The notes under the pieces: generated by a model | Database searches by the model: none | What the model was told of the DNA's origin: nothing | What the model saw: the letters and a program-made list of their open reading frames with translations, nothing else | Shown: positions 1 through 10,140 of the stretch, in pieces | How the letters are laid out: every line of letters starts with the position of its first letter | Numbering within the stretch: position 1 is the first letter of the stretch | Source: Acholoe squamosa | Taxonomy: Eukaryota > Annelida > Polychaeta > Phyllodocida > Polynoidae | Reading direction: 5' to 3' | NCBI GenBank assembly: GCA_949317995.1 | Contig: OX439042.1 | Location: 13,867,174 to 13,931,173 of the forward strand | Length of the DNA: 64,000 nucleotides | Made by a program: the position numbers and the translations under genes

Positions 1-306
1 CTCCTCAAAGTCTGATTTACTGCTGCTAAATGGATTTGTGTTGCATATCGCAATTGTTGGATAGGGCACTGTGCCATTTGGATCATCTTGAATGATTAGC
101 TTTTCGTCTACATTTACAATTTTAGGATAGGCAAGATATTCAGCAATATTAGAGTACACAGTCACAGTACAGACACAGAGGAAGGATATCACTGCCACAG
201 TCCATAGAGTTCGCTCCCCATGATTACGTGCTGACATAATCCTTGGCAGGCCCTTCAATGAGGAAACCCTCATGGCACATTTTACCTCATCCACACATTC
301 TGCCAT
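1..306 (-). CDS. DEG/ENaC (ASIC-like) sodium channel subunit, 5' part only
   Basis: Reading the minus strand from the ATG at 306-304 gives 102 uninterrupted codons to the window edge, where the gene is cut off. I compared this peptide by eye with residues 1-102 of the channel at 43625-45244: about 88 of 102 positions are identical with no gaps. It contains the cytoplasmic N-terminus with VSSLKGLPRI, then transmembrane segment 1 (about residues 34-54, WTVAVISFLCVCTVTVY), then the start of the extracellular domain with NVDEKLII and PYPTIAICNTNPF. In this family two membrane segments flank a large cysteine-rich extracellular domain, and subunits trimerise into amiloride-type cation channels. As in the second copy, the family's His-Gly motif before TM1 reads Lys-Gly. 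No stop or frameshift is visible, but function cannot be judged without the missing 3' part. Confidence 0.88.
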   Translation of the reverse strand, partial: MAECVDEVKCAMRVSSLKGLPRIMSARNHGERTLWTVAVISFLCVCTVTVYSNIAEYLAYPKIVNVDEKLIIQDDPNGTVPYPTIAICNTNPFSSSKSDFEE

Positions 307-357
307 GTCGGAAAAAACACTGGATGACTATCTCCAGAATTTCTGAAATATAATAAA
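307..357 (-). promoter_or_regulatory. Candidate splice acceptor upstream of the partial channel gene
   Basis: On the minus strand a T-rich tract ends in TTCAG (AG at 344-343), 36 nt before the ATG. The paralogue at 43625 has the same arrangement (TTTCAG ending at 43590, 34 nt before its ATG). This suggests that in both genes a non-coding 5' exon is spliced onto the coding exon. The upstream exon was not identified. Confidence 0.5.
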
Positions 358-1965
358 GATGTTCTTATTGATAAGCAAACGTTAATAATAATGACATAAA
401 TTTCTTTCATATTGCAATTATGCTTAAAAGTAATCAGGCTATGATGAGATTCATTTATAATATCCATTCTCCCAATACCATGATACAAGGAGCAAAGTGT
501 GCATATATAATCAGCAGTTTGATTGAATTGAATTTAGTAGATACCAAATATAATTTCATTTCAATCTGCTATGCTGTACTGTAAATAACCATACACATCA
601 ATCAGCAGAATGAGACACGTTGTTTACATGGTATATTGACATAAGCAGATGAATTCAGAACAACATCTCGCACCATTGGGTATGAGGTATACACAAACAC
701 AAATACATGATTAGCATATTGCTGGTCTGAATAATCTATAAATGTAGTTTTGCACTGGTATAACACATCAAAGTATTAATCGTGGGCACTGCCTCCATAG
801 TCTAAATCCACCTTATATGTTGAAGTGCCCAGTTGAAGTTGTTGGATTATACTTATAAGAGACAAAAGGGGGGGGAGAAATTACTAAGGCACCATTGTAT
901 TACCATAATACACCATACTGGAGGATATATTTCTGTTGCACCTTATATACAAGGATATGGTACAGTACTAAAAGTACCCGAATTTTGCTGTGGGGGGTAC
1001 CATATAGATGTCGCAGGATGAGCCTTACATGCATGCCGTGCCATTTACGCAGATACAGTCTAATCTGAAAGGTAAGCTTGTGTAATTAGATTGTTCTGAC
1101 ACATTGCCATTGACCCCTTTGCATTCAACCCCCCCCCCCCCCTAGCTCAGAGTAAATGCAAACCTATCATAGGTGACACTATTTAGAGGGCACGACACAA
1201 ACCGGAAGGTACCTAAGCAGTAGCTGCTGTAAGCCATATGGCACATACCAAACTGTAAAATGGGTACTTACTGGGACTAGCTGCACATCTACACTGCCCT
1301 CATCAGTACATGCAGGATAGGCCTGGTGGTGTTCATCGTCTCAAAGTGTTGAGTGAGACCTCCTAACCCAGTGCCTCCTGACTCCCCTGTAGGGTGGTCT
1401 GCGCACACCACATGGTCCTACAATGGGGATGGAGGGAAACCAGATCCACCACCAGCAGTAACCACGTGTGCTGTAGACAGTAGATATGTTGATGACATAT
1501 GTAGACAGCTGATGGATATATACACAATTGTTTGACTCACCTGGAGGGCATACCTCAAAATTGGTGGTTAGCGTCAAGGAGAAATACCCTCTGGATCGTG
1601 TTTCAATAGTTTCTATGGCAGGACAGCTTCAAATGGTAGTGGGAGGTATAAGAAATGAGTCCATACCAGTGACTACATAGTGAGCTACAGTACAGACTTC
1701 AAAATAGGAGCTGCTAATTATTCAACTCCTGACTCAATACACAACACTATGAAGTCATAGCACCCAGTCATAGGAACCATTATTGGCTAAATAGTGACCA
1801 GTCATACCTCCCTCATGGTCTAGTTTGCACTTCTGTGTTTAAATGAGCACAGGGCTGCAGTAGCTATATACTGATAGGGGATCCCACCTGGTTACCCCCA
1901 CTTAAAAATCTCTTACATCATAGACCTAGCTGCTGGGTCAACTCACAATGTTAGTACCAGCCTCG
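358..1965. other. Non-coding, nothing recognised
   Basis: No supported coding region. Short open frames have no domain features. There is a C homopolymer at about 1129-1142. The stretch would contain the 5' flank or first intron of the partial channel gene. Confidence 0.5.
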
Positions 1966-2055
1966 ATCTTCCAGGCCCTATAGTGGGCCTGGAAGATTTC
2001 TTATCAAATCACTGCAATGCCTCCTCTAAAATGATCCAGGATCCTGGATCATTTT
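1966..2055. repeat. Two adjacent hairpins, one a perfect 28 bp palindrome
   Basis: At 1966-1997, 13 bp arms (ATCTTCCAGGCCC and its exact complement) enclose a 6 nt loop. Thirty bases on, 2028-2055 is a perfect spacerless palindrome with half-site AAAATGATCCAGGA. A third hairpin (arms CCCAGACTGTA, 5 nt loop) lies at 2399-2425. These may be internal parts of a folded MITE; no clear element ends were found. Confidence 0.75.
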
Positions 2056-2200
2056 CTCATAAGGTAATGGCCTCACTGATTGGTGCATTCCCCTATGTGC
2101 TAATGAATATTTATGAATGAAGCTTGTTCCCCTGTGACCATACCTGTTGCAACTTCATTACTAGAACCAGCAGGCTCAATGCAACTACAAAATCTGGGCT

Positions 2201-2266
2201 TAGGCTGGGATTGAACTCATGACCCTTGGATTTGGAAACCTCTGCTCTCCCAACTGAGCTAGCCAG
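2201..2266 (-). pseudogene. tRNA-like sequence, probably a tRNA-derived repeat
   Basis: On the minus strand this reads like a tRNA: an A-box region CTAGCTCAGTTGGGAGAGC with a pairable D-stem, a CCA-like anticodon loop, and a B-box-like GAGTTCAATCCC. The anticodon stem pairs poorly and there is no convincing acceptor stem, so a SINE head or a decayed tRNA is more likely than a working gene. Confidence 0.5.
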
Positions 2267-3012
2267 GTAATCGATTTACCAGCAGCCAAGGGAACAGCAT
2301 ATTTTCTTGGTTGCAGGGTAAGGGTCAGGATACAACATAGGTAAGTTTTTGACACCTGCTTCAACCTGTTGCAACGTCAATGGATCTATAATGAATCTCC
2401 CAGACTGTATATGGTACAGTCTGGGCTCGTCCGAGACTGTGTTAGTACAGGGTGAAAATGGCGATTGACATGTAAGATCTCATAACATGTTTGGAATTAG
2501 GTTATGGTTCATATTGTATACTGTGGGAAAAAAACATGGCAACAAAAGGGACAAAAATAGAGGAAAACAATAGAATGGGTGGGGCTGGTGGGTTTGTCAT
2601 TTTGACCTATAGTAACGTGAGGGATTCTGTCTGAAAATAGATAGACCATTTCCACACCCCTGGGTTTGAAAAACATTTGCCCCCCGCCCAAGGAGTGAGA
2701 TGCAGGGTGGGCAGAGGGTGTAGGAGTGAGACGCAGGGTGGGCAAAGCATGAAGAAGTGGGAGGGGGCAGTGTAGGAGTACCTTATCCTCTTTACCAAAT
2801 CCAGTCCCCCTCCCCCGGCCTCTGTACGCATAATCCCAGGACCAAAGGCACTGGTCACAGGGTTACAGGTAGTAGAGTAAAGAGCCCACATTGGGTACAT
2901 TTGAGCAAAGGAGTGCAGAGGGCAGCAGCTAAGACTACCCACTAATTACTACACAGGGGGTTGTCATACAAGGGTCCCTTACTGAGGGAGAATATAGTGA
3001 AAACCCTACACC
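2267..3012. other. Non-coding, nothing recognised beyond the hairpin at 2399-2425
   Basis: Overlapping open frames on both strands at 2509-2945 show low-complexity, purine/pyrimidine-skewed peptides without recognisable domains. I do not annotate a gene. Confidence 0.4.
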
Positions 3013-3081
3013 TCCATGGGGAATCGAACGCTGGCCACCATAAGAGATAGCCAGTGCATTACGACTAGACCACCTCGGCAG
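3013..3081 (-). pseudogene. tRNA-like sequence, probably a tRNA-derived repeat
   Basis: The minus strand contains GCCGAGGTGGTCTAGT (A-box-like) and GCGTTCGATTCCCC (B-box-like) at tRNA spacing. The anticodon arm is irregular and no acceptor stem pairs, so this is a degenerate tRNA or a SINE head. Isotype not assigned. Confidence 0.5.
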
Positions 3082-3132
3082 TGATAGAGCTAAGGTTATA
3101 AGTTGAAGCCACTCATCTCAGTTCGATGATTT

Positions 3133-5060
3133 TTCATGAATTGCATAGGATTGTGAAGAATTGGGACAATGTCAGCTGACATGGTTGAAATCCATACAAG
3201 TTAAGATCCCATAGATGATGATACTGTCCATATTTGGTTGAAAGTCATAGAAGTGAGCCAAATAGCAATTTTGGAGGTCGCCAAGCCACTAAACTTAGGA
3301 TTTTGATTTTTTCACATTTTTTTTTGCTCATTTTCTCAAACAAAAAATCAACATTTTTAATTTTTTTTTGGTGAAATTGGGACTAGGTATGTGGCTGTCC
3401 AATTCAATCATGTAGAATACAGAGTCTTGTGATAAAATCAGATATTTTTGCCTCCCCCAGAAAATACCTGAAAGTGAAATGGGTTCAGTTATGCCTTAAA
3501 AAGATCGCTGCAGCAGGGGGGTAACATATGCCAAAACAAAACATTTGATTCTCTCCATAAACTTCACTGTGAGGGGTTTATAAATATTTTCCTTGCAAAA
3601 ACCCATTTTTTCCTTGTCCGGGCGAAAAATCACATTCCTTCCTCTCCTGTGTAGGATAAATATATTTAACTTCCCCAACTATGTCATTAATTTACCCCTG
3701 ACATATACCTAACTACTCAAGGTATAGGATAATGGATTACAGCCCATGCTTTTTAGTAGCAGGGATGGGAAGTGCTTTTTGTCCTCATTCTCATCCTGTG
3801 TAGGATAAATATATTTAACTATCCTAACTATATCAGTTATTTACCCCCCACATATACACCTAACTGCCCAATGCAAAGGATAGTGCATTTCTGCCCATGC
3901 TTTGTAGTAGCAGGTATTGGAAGTGCTTCTTGTCTGGGCGAAATCTTGTCTGGGTGAGTGACCTTTCAGCACTATGCTATGTTCAGGGCTTCATTTTCTA
4001 CATAATTACATGTCAGATCATCATGAAAGTCTCTGATCTGGACCATTTTGATTCATAGATAAAGAAAATGGTGTTTTTGTTTATGTCCAATATGTCTTTA
4101 TTGTTATGAAATGCACTTACTTTTGATGAACTGTCATCCCAATTTTGGTCAGATTTCTTGATAGGAAAGACATTTAAACTCCTGCCCCTTCTGTTTACAA
4201 TTTCCACATTCAACTTTCCTAACCATGTCAGTTATTTACCACACACGTATACCGTAGTCTGTAATGTATAGAAAAGTTGGTTATTGCTTTGCCATGCATC
4301 ATCAGGGAAGGAAATTTATTATGGCTGTAAAGCTAATGTCCAGGCAAGTGACCAATTGCAAGATTACAAGGTATTTTCAATGGTCATTCTCCAGTACAGA
4401 CAGATTTTTTTCCCCACTATACCTATGTACCAGCTGAAAGCTTATGTCATGGGCATTGTCTTACATATAATCACTTGTGCCTGTAATACGCTGTTTTCCC
4501 TTCATATACAACAGCAAGGAAAGAATATTTTATGAGCCAGAATTTAGTGAAAACCCAGTCTTGGTCATCGAGGAAGATGACCCTTAAGTAAGGAAAGGGC
4601 CCAGAAAATATGGCTATACCTCTATGAACCCAACTGTTAGAGCCAGTTCTACAACAAAAATAATATAATAGTGCACCAAAAAAGTTAAGCATCATTCACA
4701 AAAAATATCTATGAGATCCTCCATAGTTTTTTTCTCACACCCCCAAAACCCAACGGAGCTCTAAAAGTCCACTTTCTGGACTTATGACCATTTAAAGTCT
4801 CCATTGGTTTAATTCAGTGTAACATCCAGTTTTCCAACAGTAAACACAACCCAGCTTGCGAAGCCATGCATGTTGCCTTGTTTGGTGTGCAAAAAAAAAA
4901 TGTATACTCCCTAACTAAACCAGAACAAGGCCAAGACGACGCACACGAAACCCGCAGGAAAACTGGATTTTACGTTGACTTTAGATAATGGAGACTTTAA
5001 ATAAACTTTTATGGATTTGAATTGTCCCAATTCTTCAGAATCCTATGCCGTGTCATGAGT
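3133..5060. mobile_element. Probable 1.9 kb non-autonomous DNA element with inverted ends
   Basis: A 28 bp sequence at 3143-3170 (core GAAGAATTGGGACAAT) recurs in inverted orientation at 5021-5048 with one mismatch. Similarity continues both outward (TCATGA) and inward (AAATCCATA, AAGTT). The interior has no convincing reading frame. It contains a roughly 150 bp tandem duplication (3648-3778 and 3797-3940, sharing GTGTAGGATAAATATATTTA) and TGTC(C/T)GGGCGA motifs at about 3616, 3933 and 3950, which also occur at 15.3 kb and 46-47 kb. No target-site duplication was found, so the exact ends are uncertain. Confidence 0.5.
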
Positions 5061-5645
5061 TCTACTACCAGGCCACCCAGATTCAGTCACAGTGAGTTGA
5101 CAGGGTCTGCCCGGCTTCGTTTCACTACCATAATTTTTTTTTTTTTTTTTGGGGGGGGAACGTGTAATAAAGCCAGTAAGGTGTACTGGGCTATGCATCC
5201 CAGAAACGTGGTTGGTTTATGTATAGAAATTTGTTTTGGTAAAAAGGTAGTGTATATGAAGGCTTCCTCAAAAAGCTTTCTATAAAAGCACACACTAGAA
5301 TGATATATATATGAATATGCTTCAGTATTATACCACACTGTATTTCACATTATTGAAACTGAAGGTAACAAAGAGTGTAAACTTAATGGCTCTTGTCATG
5401 GTGACAGATGGTCTTCTCATTGTCAGCCTAATGGACACACAGTATAAGCAAAGTCGTAAACATGTATCAGCAGAGAAATCAACCAGGACTAATGGATTCG
5501 GTGAAATGCATCATCAGCATAAATTATAAAATGCGTCATCGGCTTTAATGGGACCTTTCTGTCATATGCACTTAAATGGTCATATCAAAATAAGTTCTGA
5601 AAAAAAATACGGAAGGCTTACATCAAAACAAGTTCTAGAAAAACA
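5061..5645. other. Non-coding, nothing recognised
   Basis: There is a poly-T/poly-G tract at about 5136-5158. No protein features. Confidence 0.4.
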
Positions 5646-5918
5646 TGTAAGGGAGTGGCCAACCAGATGAGGCCACACCCAGGTGAAATGTGAGAGAATA
5701 TCACCTTAGAGTTCAGAGCTTAGTATTTAAACCCTAGGTAGAAGGTCATTAGGGGTCTATTACTGTTTGGATATTGTACGCATGCTGAGCATCAATAAAG
5801 GACTTCAACTAAAAGTTACCTCTTGGATTTATCTGTATATATCCTAAGAGCTGGGTGGACATAGTATTTGCTGAGTGGTTCTACCACATGAGTGATTACT
5901 AGGCAGTTTGGACTTACA
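5646..5918 (+). mobile_element. Solo-LTR-like block
   Basis: A 273 bp block starts TGTAAG and ends CTTACA, the short TG...CA inverted ends of an LTR. A TTTAAA promoter-like box lies near 5729 and an AATAAAGG polyadenylation-type signal at about 5793. These are the features of a Ty3/Gypsy-type LTR. There is no convincing target-site duplication and no adjacent internal region, so this is a tentative solo LTR. Confidence 0.4.
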
Positions 5919-6065
5919 ACACTTTGGACTAAATATATTTACATATAAGCTTCTAGTTCCCCTAAAACACAGACCAGCTTAAAGGTAATTCCTTGTATCA
6001 TAGGATATCGCACTAGGGGGCGATACAAGGACTGAGGTGCATGTTAGCCCAATACCTTACTATTT

Positions 6066-6575
6066 TATGCTAAAGATTTGTCACTAGCCCCTCCCGGAAC
6101 CTCTTCTTCCCTTGAAATGGTATGTGTGACGTGCTACAGGACACGTGATACTAGGTCATGATCAAAGTCATCACAATGGCAAAGGCACATTGGCAAACTC
6201 ACTGTATAATATCTAAAGAGCTAATGCACAATGTCACAGCACGTATATACATCAAGGAGGCCCAATAACCCGATATATATATATCACATCCTTCGAATAG
6301 ATTCATTGTGATGGCCTCAGTGATAAACATTATCATGGACAGGAATGGTGGCCAAATGTGAAATTGCAGGACTCTGTAGACTACATTGTCATCACACTTT
6401 CTTTACCTTTTGATTACCAGACTCCAATGTTTACAAAGGGCAGACTAGCTCAACAGAGTAGTGAGACTGGGGGCATGCTTATTAGAATAACTGGTTGAGA
6501 CCCAGGGGATAAGGGGAACAGCAAACCACGAAGGTCAAAGGAGACGGAAGACAAAGTGGTGATCCAGGATTTGAG
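6066..6575. repeat. Duplicated segment, copy A
   Basis: This matches 15150-16124 in the same orientation, about 9.5 kb away. Most of the alignment is clearly diverged, but from about 6366 to 6574 (GCAGGACTCTGTAGACTACA onward) it is nearly identical, with one visible difference. Copy B carries a 460 bp MITE that copy A lacks. Short minus-strand open frames in both copies are not convincing genes. Confidence 0.8.
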
Positions 6576-6819
6576 GGAGTGGTTGCGCCTTCTCTTGAGT
6601 AAAATCAGGACATATACTCCACAGTTTTGGCAACTTAAAAATCCAATTCCCTTAACTACAGAGTTTTTTTTAAAAGGGAGGAACATATCATATGCACATT
6701 TGATTTGGATGAGGTCTCAAATAAGCGCCAGTCGTAAATAAGCACTTGGTGAAGACAATTTTGAACATATTCAAGGCTAAAGGCTGTATCTATGAGTAAG
6801 CTGCATTCTGATATATATA
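6576..6819. other. Left flank of the Ngaro element, ending in a short AT tract
   Basis: No gene. The last bases (6811-6822) are an AT dinucleotide run that merges with the first bases of the retrotransposon. Confidence 0.5.
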
Positions 6820-7035
6820 TATGGAACTATATACACTCGTGTATATATATATAATTAACCGCGAACGGTTAGGGACTATTTGCAGCGCGCATTGGTATCT
6901 ATGATGTCATAGCATGACGTCATGGTCAACACTCCTCCAGTATATAAGAGGGGATTTTCAAGGTAACGGTCAATTGGCTCGTTTTCACCTGTACAGGTAA
7001 CACCACGCTGGGTGTTCCCTGGAATTTTAAATTTT
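6820..7035 (+). repeat. Split direct repeat A1
   Basis: 216 bp, repeated without visible mismatch at 11217-11432 (offset 4397). It starts with two hairpins: TATATACAC/GTGTATATA around 2 nt, then AACCG/CGGTT around 4 nt. It contains the promoter elements and ends just before gag. Confidence 0.93.
6901..6950 (+). promoter_or_regulatory. Retrotransposon promoter: CRE plus TATA box
   Basis: A full palindromic CRE (ATGACGTCAT, 6914-6923), preceded by a half-CRE-like ATGATGTCAT (6901-6910), is followed 17 bp later by TATATAAGAG (6941-6950). By normal TATA spacing, transcription would start near 6970, about 100 nt before gag. CREB/ATF-family binding is inferred from the motif only. Confidence 0.65.
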
Positions 7036-7077
7036 TAACCGGTTTGAGGGGCTCCTGGGCCTTTATTTACCAGTGAA

Positions 7078-8130
7078 ATGGGTAGAAAGGCTGCTAAAGG
7101 CTCGAAGGCCAATACACCAGGTGGAAAATCGGTTAAATCGGTGGAAAAGACGAAAAAATCGGCCAATTTAGGATTGACGAGTAGTTCGACTCTCTCACTT
7201 ACTGGTGATACACCATCTGATCCCCAAACTGCTACAGGTGTTGTGGGAGGGTCGTCTATTGACCAGACGAGGCTAGATGTATTAGAAGACGAGCTGTCGA
7301 CCATTAAATCGCTTCTACAAGAGGTCGTCAATGGAAAGGACGATCGGGATAGAGGATTCGTCAATGCGTCAAGTCGTTCGAGCAGAGCACGTGCGGATGT
7401 TTACAAACAGAGAGGTATGACGTCACGTAGTCAAGGACGCGGACCGGTTGCTAGGGCTACCCGCCAAGCGTCTCCATGCGAAATTTCGTCTGACGGTGAG
7501 GACGAGTGGGTGCAAGTTGATCACAAGCGACATAGATGATCATCTAAATCCAGTATTTCTGCTCGTCAATGCAGTCCAAGCACATCTAGAGGGTCGTCAT
7601 TGGATTCAGCTTATTCTAGGCATCGTCACCATGCAAAATCGGGTGAGTTTGATCATTCTCAGTTCACCAAACGTAAGGAAAAAATTGACACTATTGAGAA
7701 ACTGATGTCTGTAAACTTGCAGTTTATATTGAAGTACTACAAGTCAGGTGACGATGTTGAGGGTATGCTTAAGCATTTACAGGTATTAATTGAGAAGTCT
7801 GGTACCAAAATATACACTGTTTCAGCCCTGGTAGCCTATGATAAGTCAGTGAGGGACAGAGCTAATGATAGTGGAATAGAAGCTTTTTCAACCATTGAAA
7901 ATTCAGATATACTACGTCATTTGGCATATGATGGGACCGTTCAAGCCCAGAAAGCTTATAGTGCTAAACCTAAGAATGTAGGCAAACTGAGAGCTTCTAA
8001 TAACCCATGCTATGCCTTTAACAGAGCAGAAGGTTGTGTACGAGACCCATGTAAATACAAACATATCTGCAGTGGTTGCAACTCCTCAAGTCATGGTAAA
8101 GCTGACTGCCATAAGGCCAGGAGTGAATAG
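7078..8130 (+). CDS. Gag-like protein, interrupted by one in-frame TGA
   Basis: The ATG at 7078 opens a 350-codon frame ending at TAG 8128-8130, broken only at codon 154 (TGA, 7537-7539). The N-terminal half is Lys/Ser/Thr-rich with a short coiled-coil-like stretch (LDVLEDELSTIKSLLQEVV). The C-terminus has closely spaced Cys/His residues (CYAFN..GCV..PCKYKH, then CSGCN..HGKADC), the zinc-finger-like end usual in DIRS-order gag proteins, which package element RNA. The TGA fits a CpG-decay change of CGA to TGA, but that is inference. pol follows in the same frame, so the TAG is the only barrier between them. Alternatively the two halves could be separate products. Confidence 0.8.
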
Positions 8131-10140
8131 GAAACTGTAGGGGATCGGTGTCCCATAGCTTGTGATGAAATGTGTTTGATGCCTGACCAAGCTATGGTAA
8201 GTTCGGTAGATATCGACTCGCCCTCACAAACTCCAGTACAGGAGTTAATTGATACGGAGGTGGTTGAGGAGTGTGTTCCTTCAACTAATCTCCTAGCAGA
8301 ACAGGGTACTTTCAAAGAATTTATTTCGTTGGAAAATAATATAGATGTTATTGGTTATAGCCCAATACAGGTTGGTATTAATCCACTTTTTACTGTTAAT
8401 GTCACGGATTTACCTAGCATCAGGGTATATGACAAGTGTATAGAAGGTACATGTACGTGTGTTCATTACATTGGTGGTGAGAGAGCTCAAATTTTGCCAT
8501 GTAGGGTAGCTTCTTTCCTTCAGCAAAATGGTCTCATTAATATTAGTGGTACAGAGGCTGATTTTCTTTGGCATGGTATTGTTCAAGGGTTTAAAATTGT
8601 GGATCCGGGTTGCCAAACTACTTATGATTGCAGGAATTATAAGTCTATCCTCGAGGGAAAATTCTATAATGAATACTGTAGTATATTGTTAGATGAACTA
8701 GAAGCTGGTTTAGTCTCTAAAAGTGTAGATAAACCTCGTTGTATCCATGCCCTAGGTGGTGTAGAAAAATCTAATGGCAAGTTAAGACCCATAACTGACT
8801 GTAGTATGCCTGATAAAATATCTATTAATAATTTTATGGAGACTACTAGCTCGACATTTTCTTATAATAATATTAGCACGGTGACTGCTCAATTGAATAA
8901 GAATAATTATATGAGTGTGGTAGATTTAAAATCAGCGTACAGGTCTATAAATGTGTATGCACCTCACACGACCATGCAAGGTTTCAGATGGAATTTTGGG
9001 CATGGAGAGGATTATTATGTAAGCAACAGGTTAACTTTTGGCCTAAAATGTGCTCCATATATTTTTAATAAAATCTCAGATTTTATTGTGGAGGTGGCTA
9101 AATTCTACGGTGTAGAAAAAATTGTAAATTATCTAGACGACTTTATCATAATTGCTGATACTTATGATGAGTGTCTTAGACAGAGGAATTTGTTAATGGA
9201 GTGTATGACGTACATGGGTTTTGTAGTATCCAAAGAAAAGGTAACCGAACCTTCACAATTTTGCAAATTCTTAGGCATTAACATAGATTCAGTTAAGTTG
9301 GAACTGTCTTTGCCTATTGACAAAGTTGTTAAAATGGAAAGTCTCTTATTAGATAATGTTAATAAGAAATTTATTTCTAAAAAGAACTTAGAGAGAATAG
9401 GTGGTTTAATGTCTTTCTGCTCGCAGGTGGTTAAGGGTGGTAGAACCTTTAGTCGCAGAATTTTTGATCTTTGTGCCAGAGCAAGACCTAGAGGTACTAT
9501 AAGAATTTCTGAGTGTACAAGAAATGATATGGAATGGTGGTTAAAATTCTGCAATGCTTTTAATGGTAGAAGCTTAATCTTAAATGATCATTTCGATGCT
9601 CCTATGTATTCTGATTCATCCATGAAAGGCTTTGGGGCCTGGATGGGTAAAGATTATTTATATGGTGACTGGACATCCTTTGATAAATTCAGTCTAGGCA
9701 GTGGTCATTTTGCTCAACCACCTATACTAGATATGTTAAAAAATCACCATAGAAATATAAATGTATATGAGTTATATCCCCTTCTTATGGGTCTTAGATG
9801 TTGGATATCTGGCTGTAAAAATAAAAGAATACATTGCGTTACCGACAATATGCAAGTGTTAGCTATGATTAATACCGGTAGGTCAAAAAATAAGCTGTGT
9901 ATGGAATGGCTTAGAGAAATTTTTTGGCTTTGTTTTATCAACAATGTGGAGGTGTATGCAACCTATATTAAGTCAGAAGACAATGTCCTGGCCGACCGAC
10001 TATCTAGGCTTGCTTACAAGGGTATACGGGACAAATGTGTAAACTCTCTTCTTGAAAATGATATGTGTTGCTTTAATTCCAGAGTGGGAGAGATTACTAG
10101 GCAGAAAAAGGTTACTTTTAGCCCAGAGTGTGTCGGATAA
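8131..10140 (+). CDS. Pol: reverse transcriptase and RNase H
   Basis: The frame is open from directly after the gag TAG; the first ATG is at 8170 (656 aa from there). In that numbering RT has Asp252 (VVDLKSAY) and YLDD at 321-324, and RNase H has Asp482 (YSDSS), Glu534 (YELYPLL), Asp559 (VTDNM) and Asp609 (VLADRLSR), so all catalytic acids are present. Residues before about 150 are not recognised. The protein ends about 40 residues after the last RNase H Asp, with no methyltransferase domain. The protein would copy element RNA into DNA. Being in frame with gag behind a single TAG, it may be made by readthrough or by internal initiation. The last 83 nt overlap the recombinase frame. Confidence 0.93.
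   Translation, partial: ETVGDRCPIACDEMCLMPDQAMVSSVDIDSPSQTPVQELIDTEVVEECVPSTNLLAEQGTFKEFISLENNIDVIGYSPIQVGINPLFTVNVTDLPSIRVYDKCIEGTCTCVHYIGGERAQILPCRVASFLQQNGLINISGTEADFLWHGIVQGFKIVDPGCQTTYDCRNYKSILEGKFYNEYCSILLDELEAGLVSKSVDKPRCIHALGGVEKSNGKLRPITDCSMPDKISINNFMETTSSTFSYNNISTVTAQLNKNNYMSVVDLKSAYRSINVYAPHTTMQGFRWNFGHGEDYYVSNRLTFGLKCAPYIFNKISDFIVEVAKFYGVEKIVNYLDDFIIIADTYDECLRQRNLLMECMTYMGFVVSKEKVTEPSQFCKFLGINIDSVKLELSLPIDKVVKMESLLLDNVNKKFISKKNLERIGGLMSFCSQVVKGGRTFSRRIFDLCARARPRGTIRISECTRNDMEWWLKFCNAFNGRSLILNDHFDAPMYSDSSMKGFGAWMGKDYLYGDWTSFDKFSLGSGHFAQPPILDMLKNHHRNINVYELYPLLMGLRCWISGCKNKRIHCVTDNMQVLAMINTGRSKNKLCMEWLREIFWLCFINNVEVYATYIKSEDNVLADRLSRLAYKGIRDKCVNSLLENDMCCFNSRVGEITRQKKVTFSPECVG

Noticed and set aside
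6450..6686. Minus-strand frame shared with 16001-16276 (SWITTLSSVSFDLRGLLFPL)
   Set aside because: The shared peptide follows from the duplicated DNA segment; no domain or splice context, and the rest of the frames differ.
10052..10057. Earlier TTG starts for the recombinase, and likewise at 28754 for ORF1
   Set aside because: Non-ATG starts are not expected here; the first ATGs (10058 and 28781) keep all recognised domains.
8170..10140. Classification of the retroelement as DIRS or PAT
   Set aside because: DIRS has inverted termini plus an internal complementary region, and both carry a methyltransferase domain; neither is seen here.
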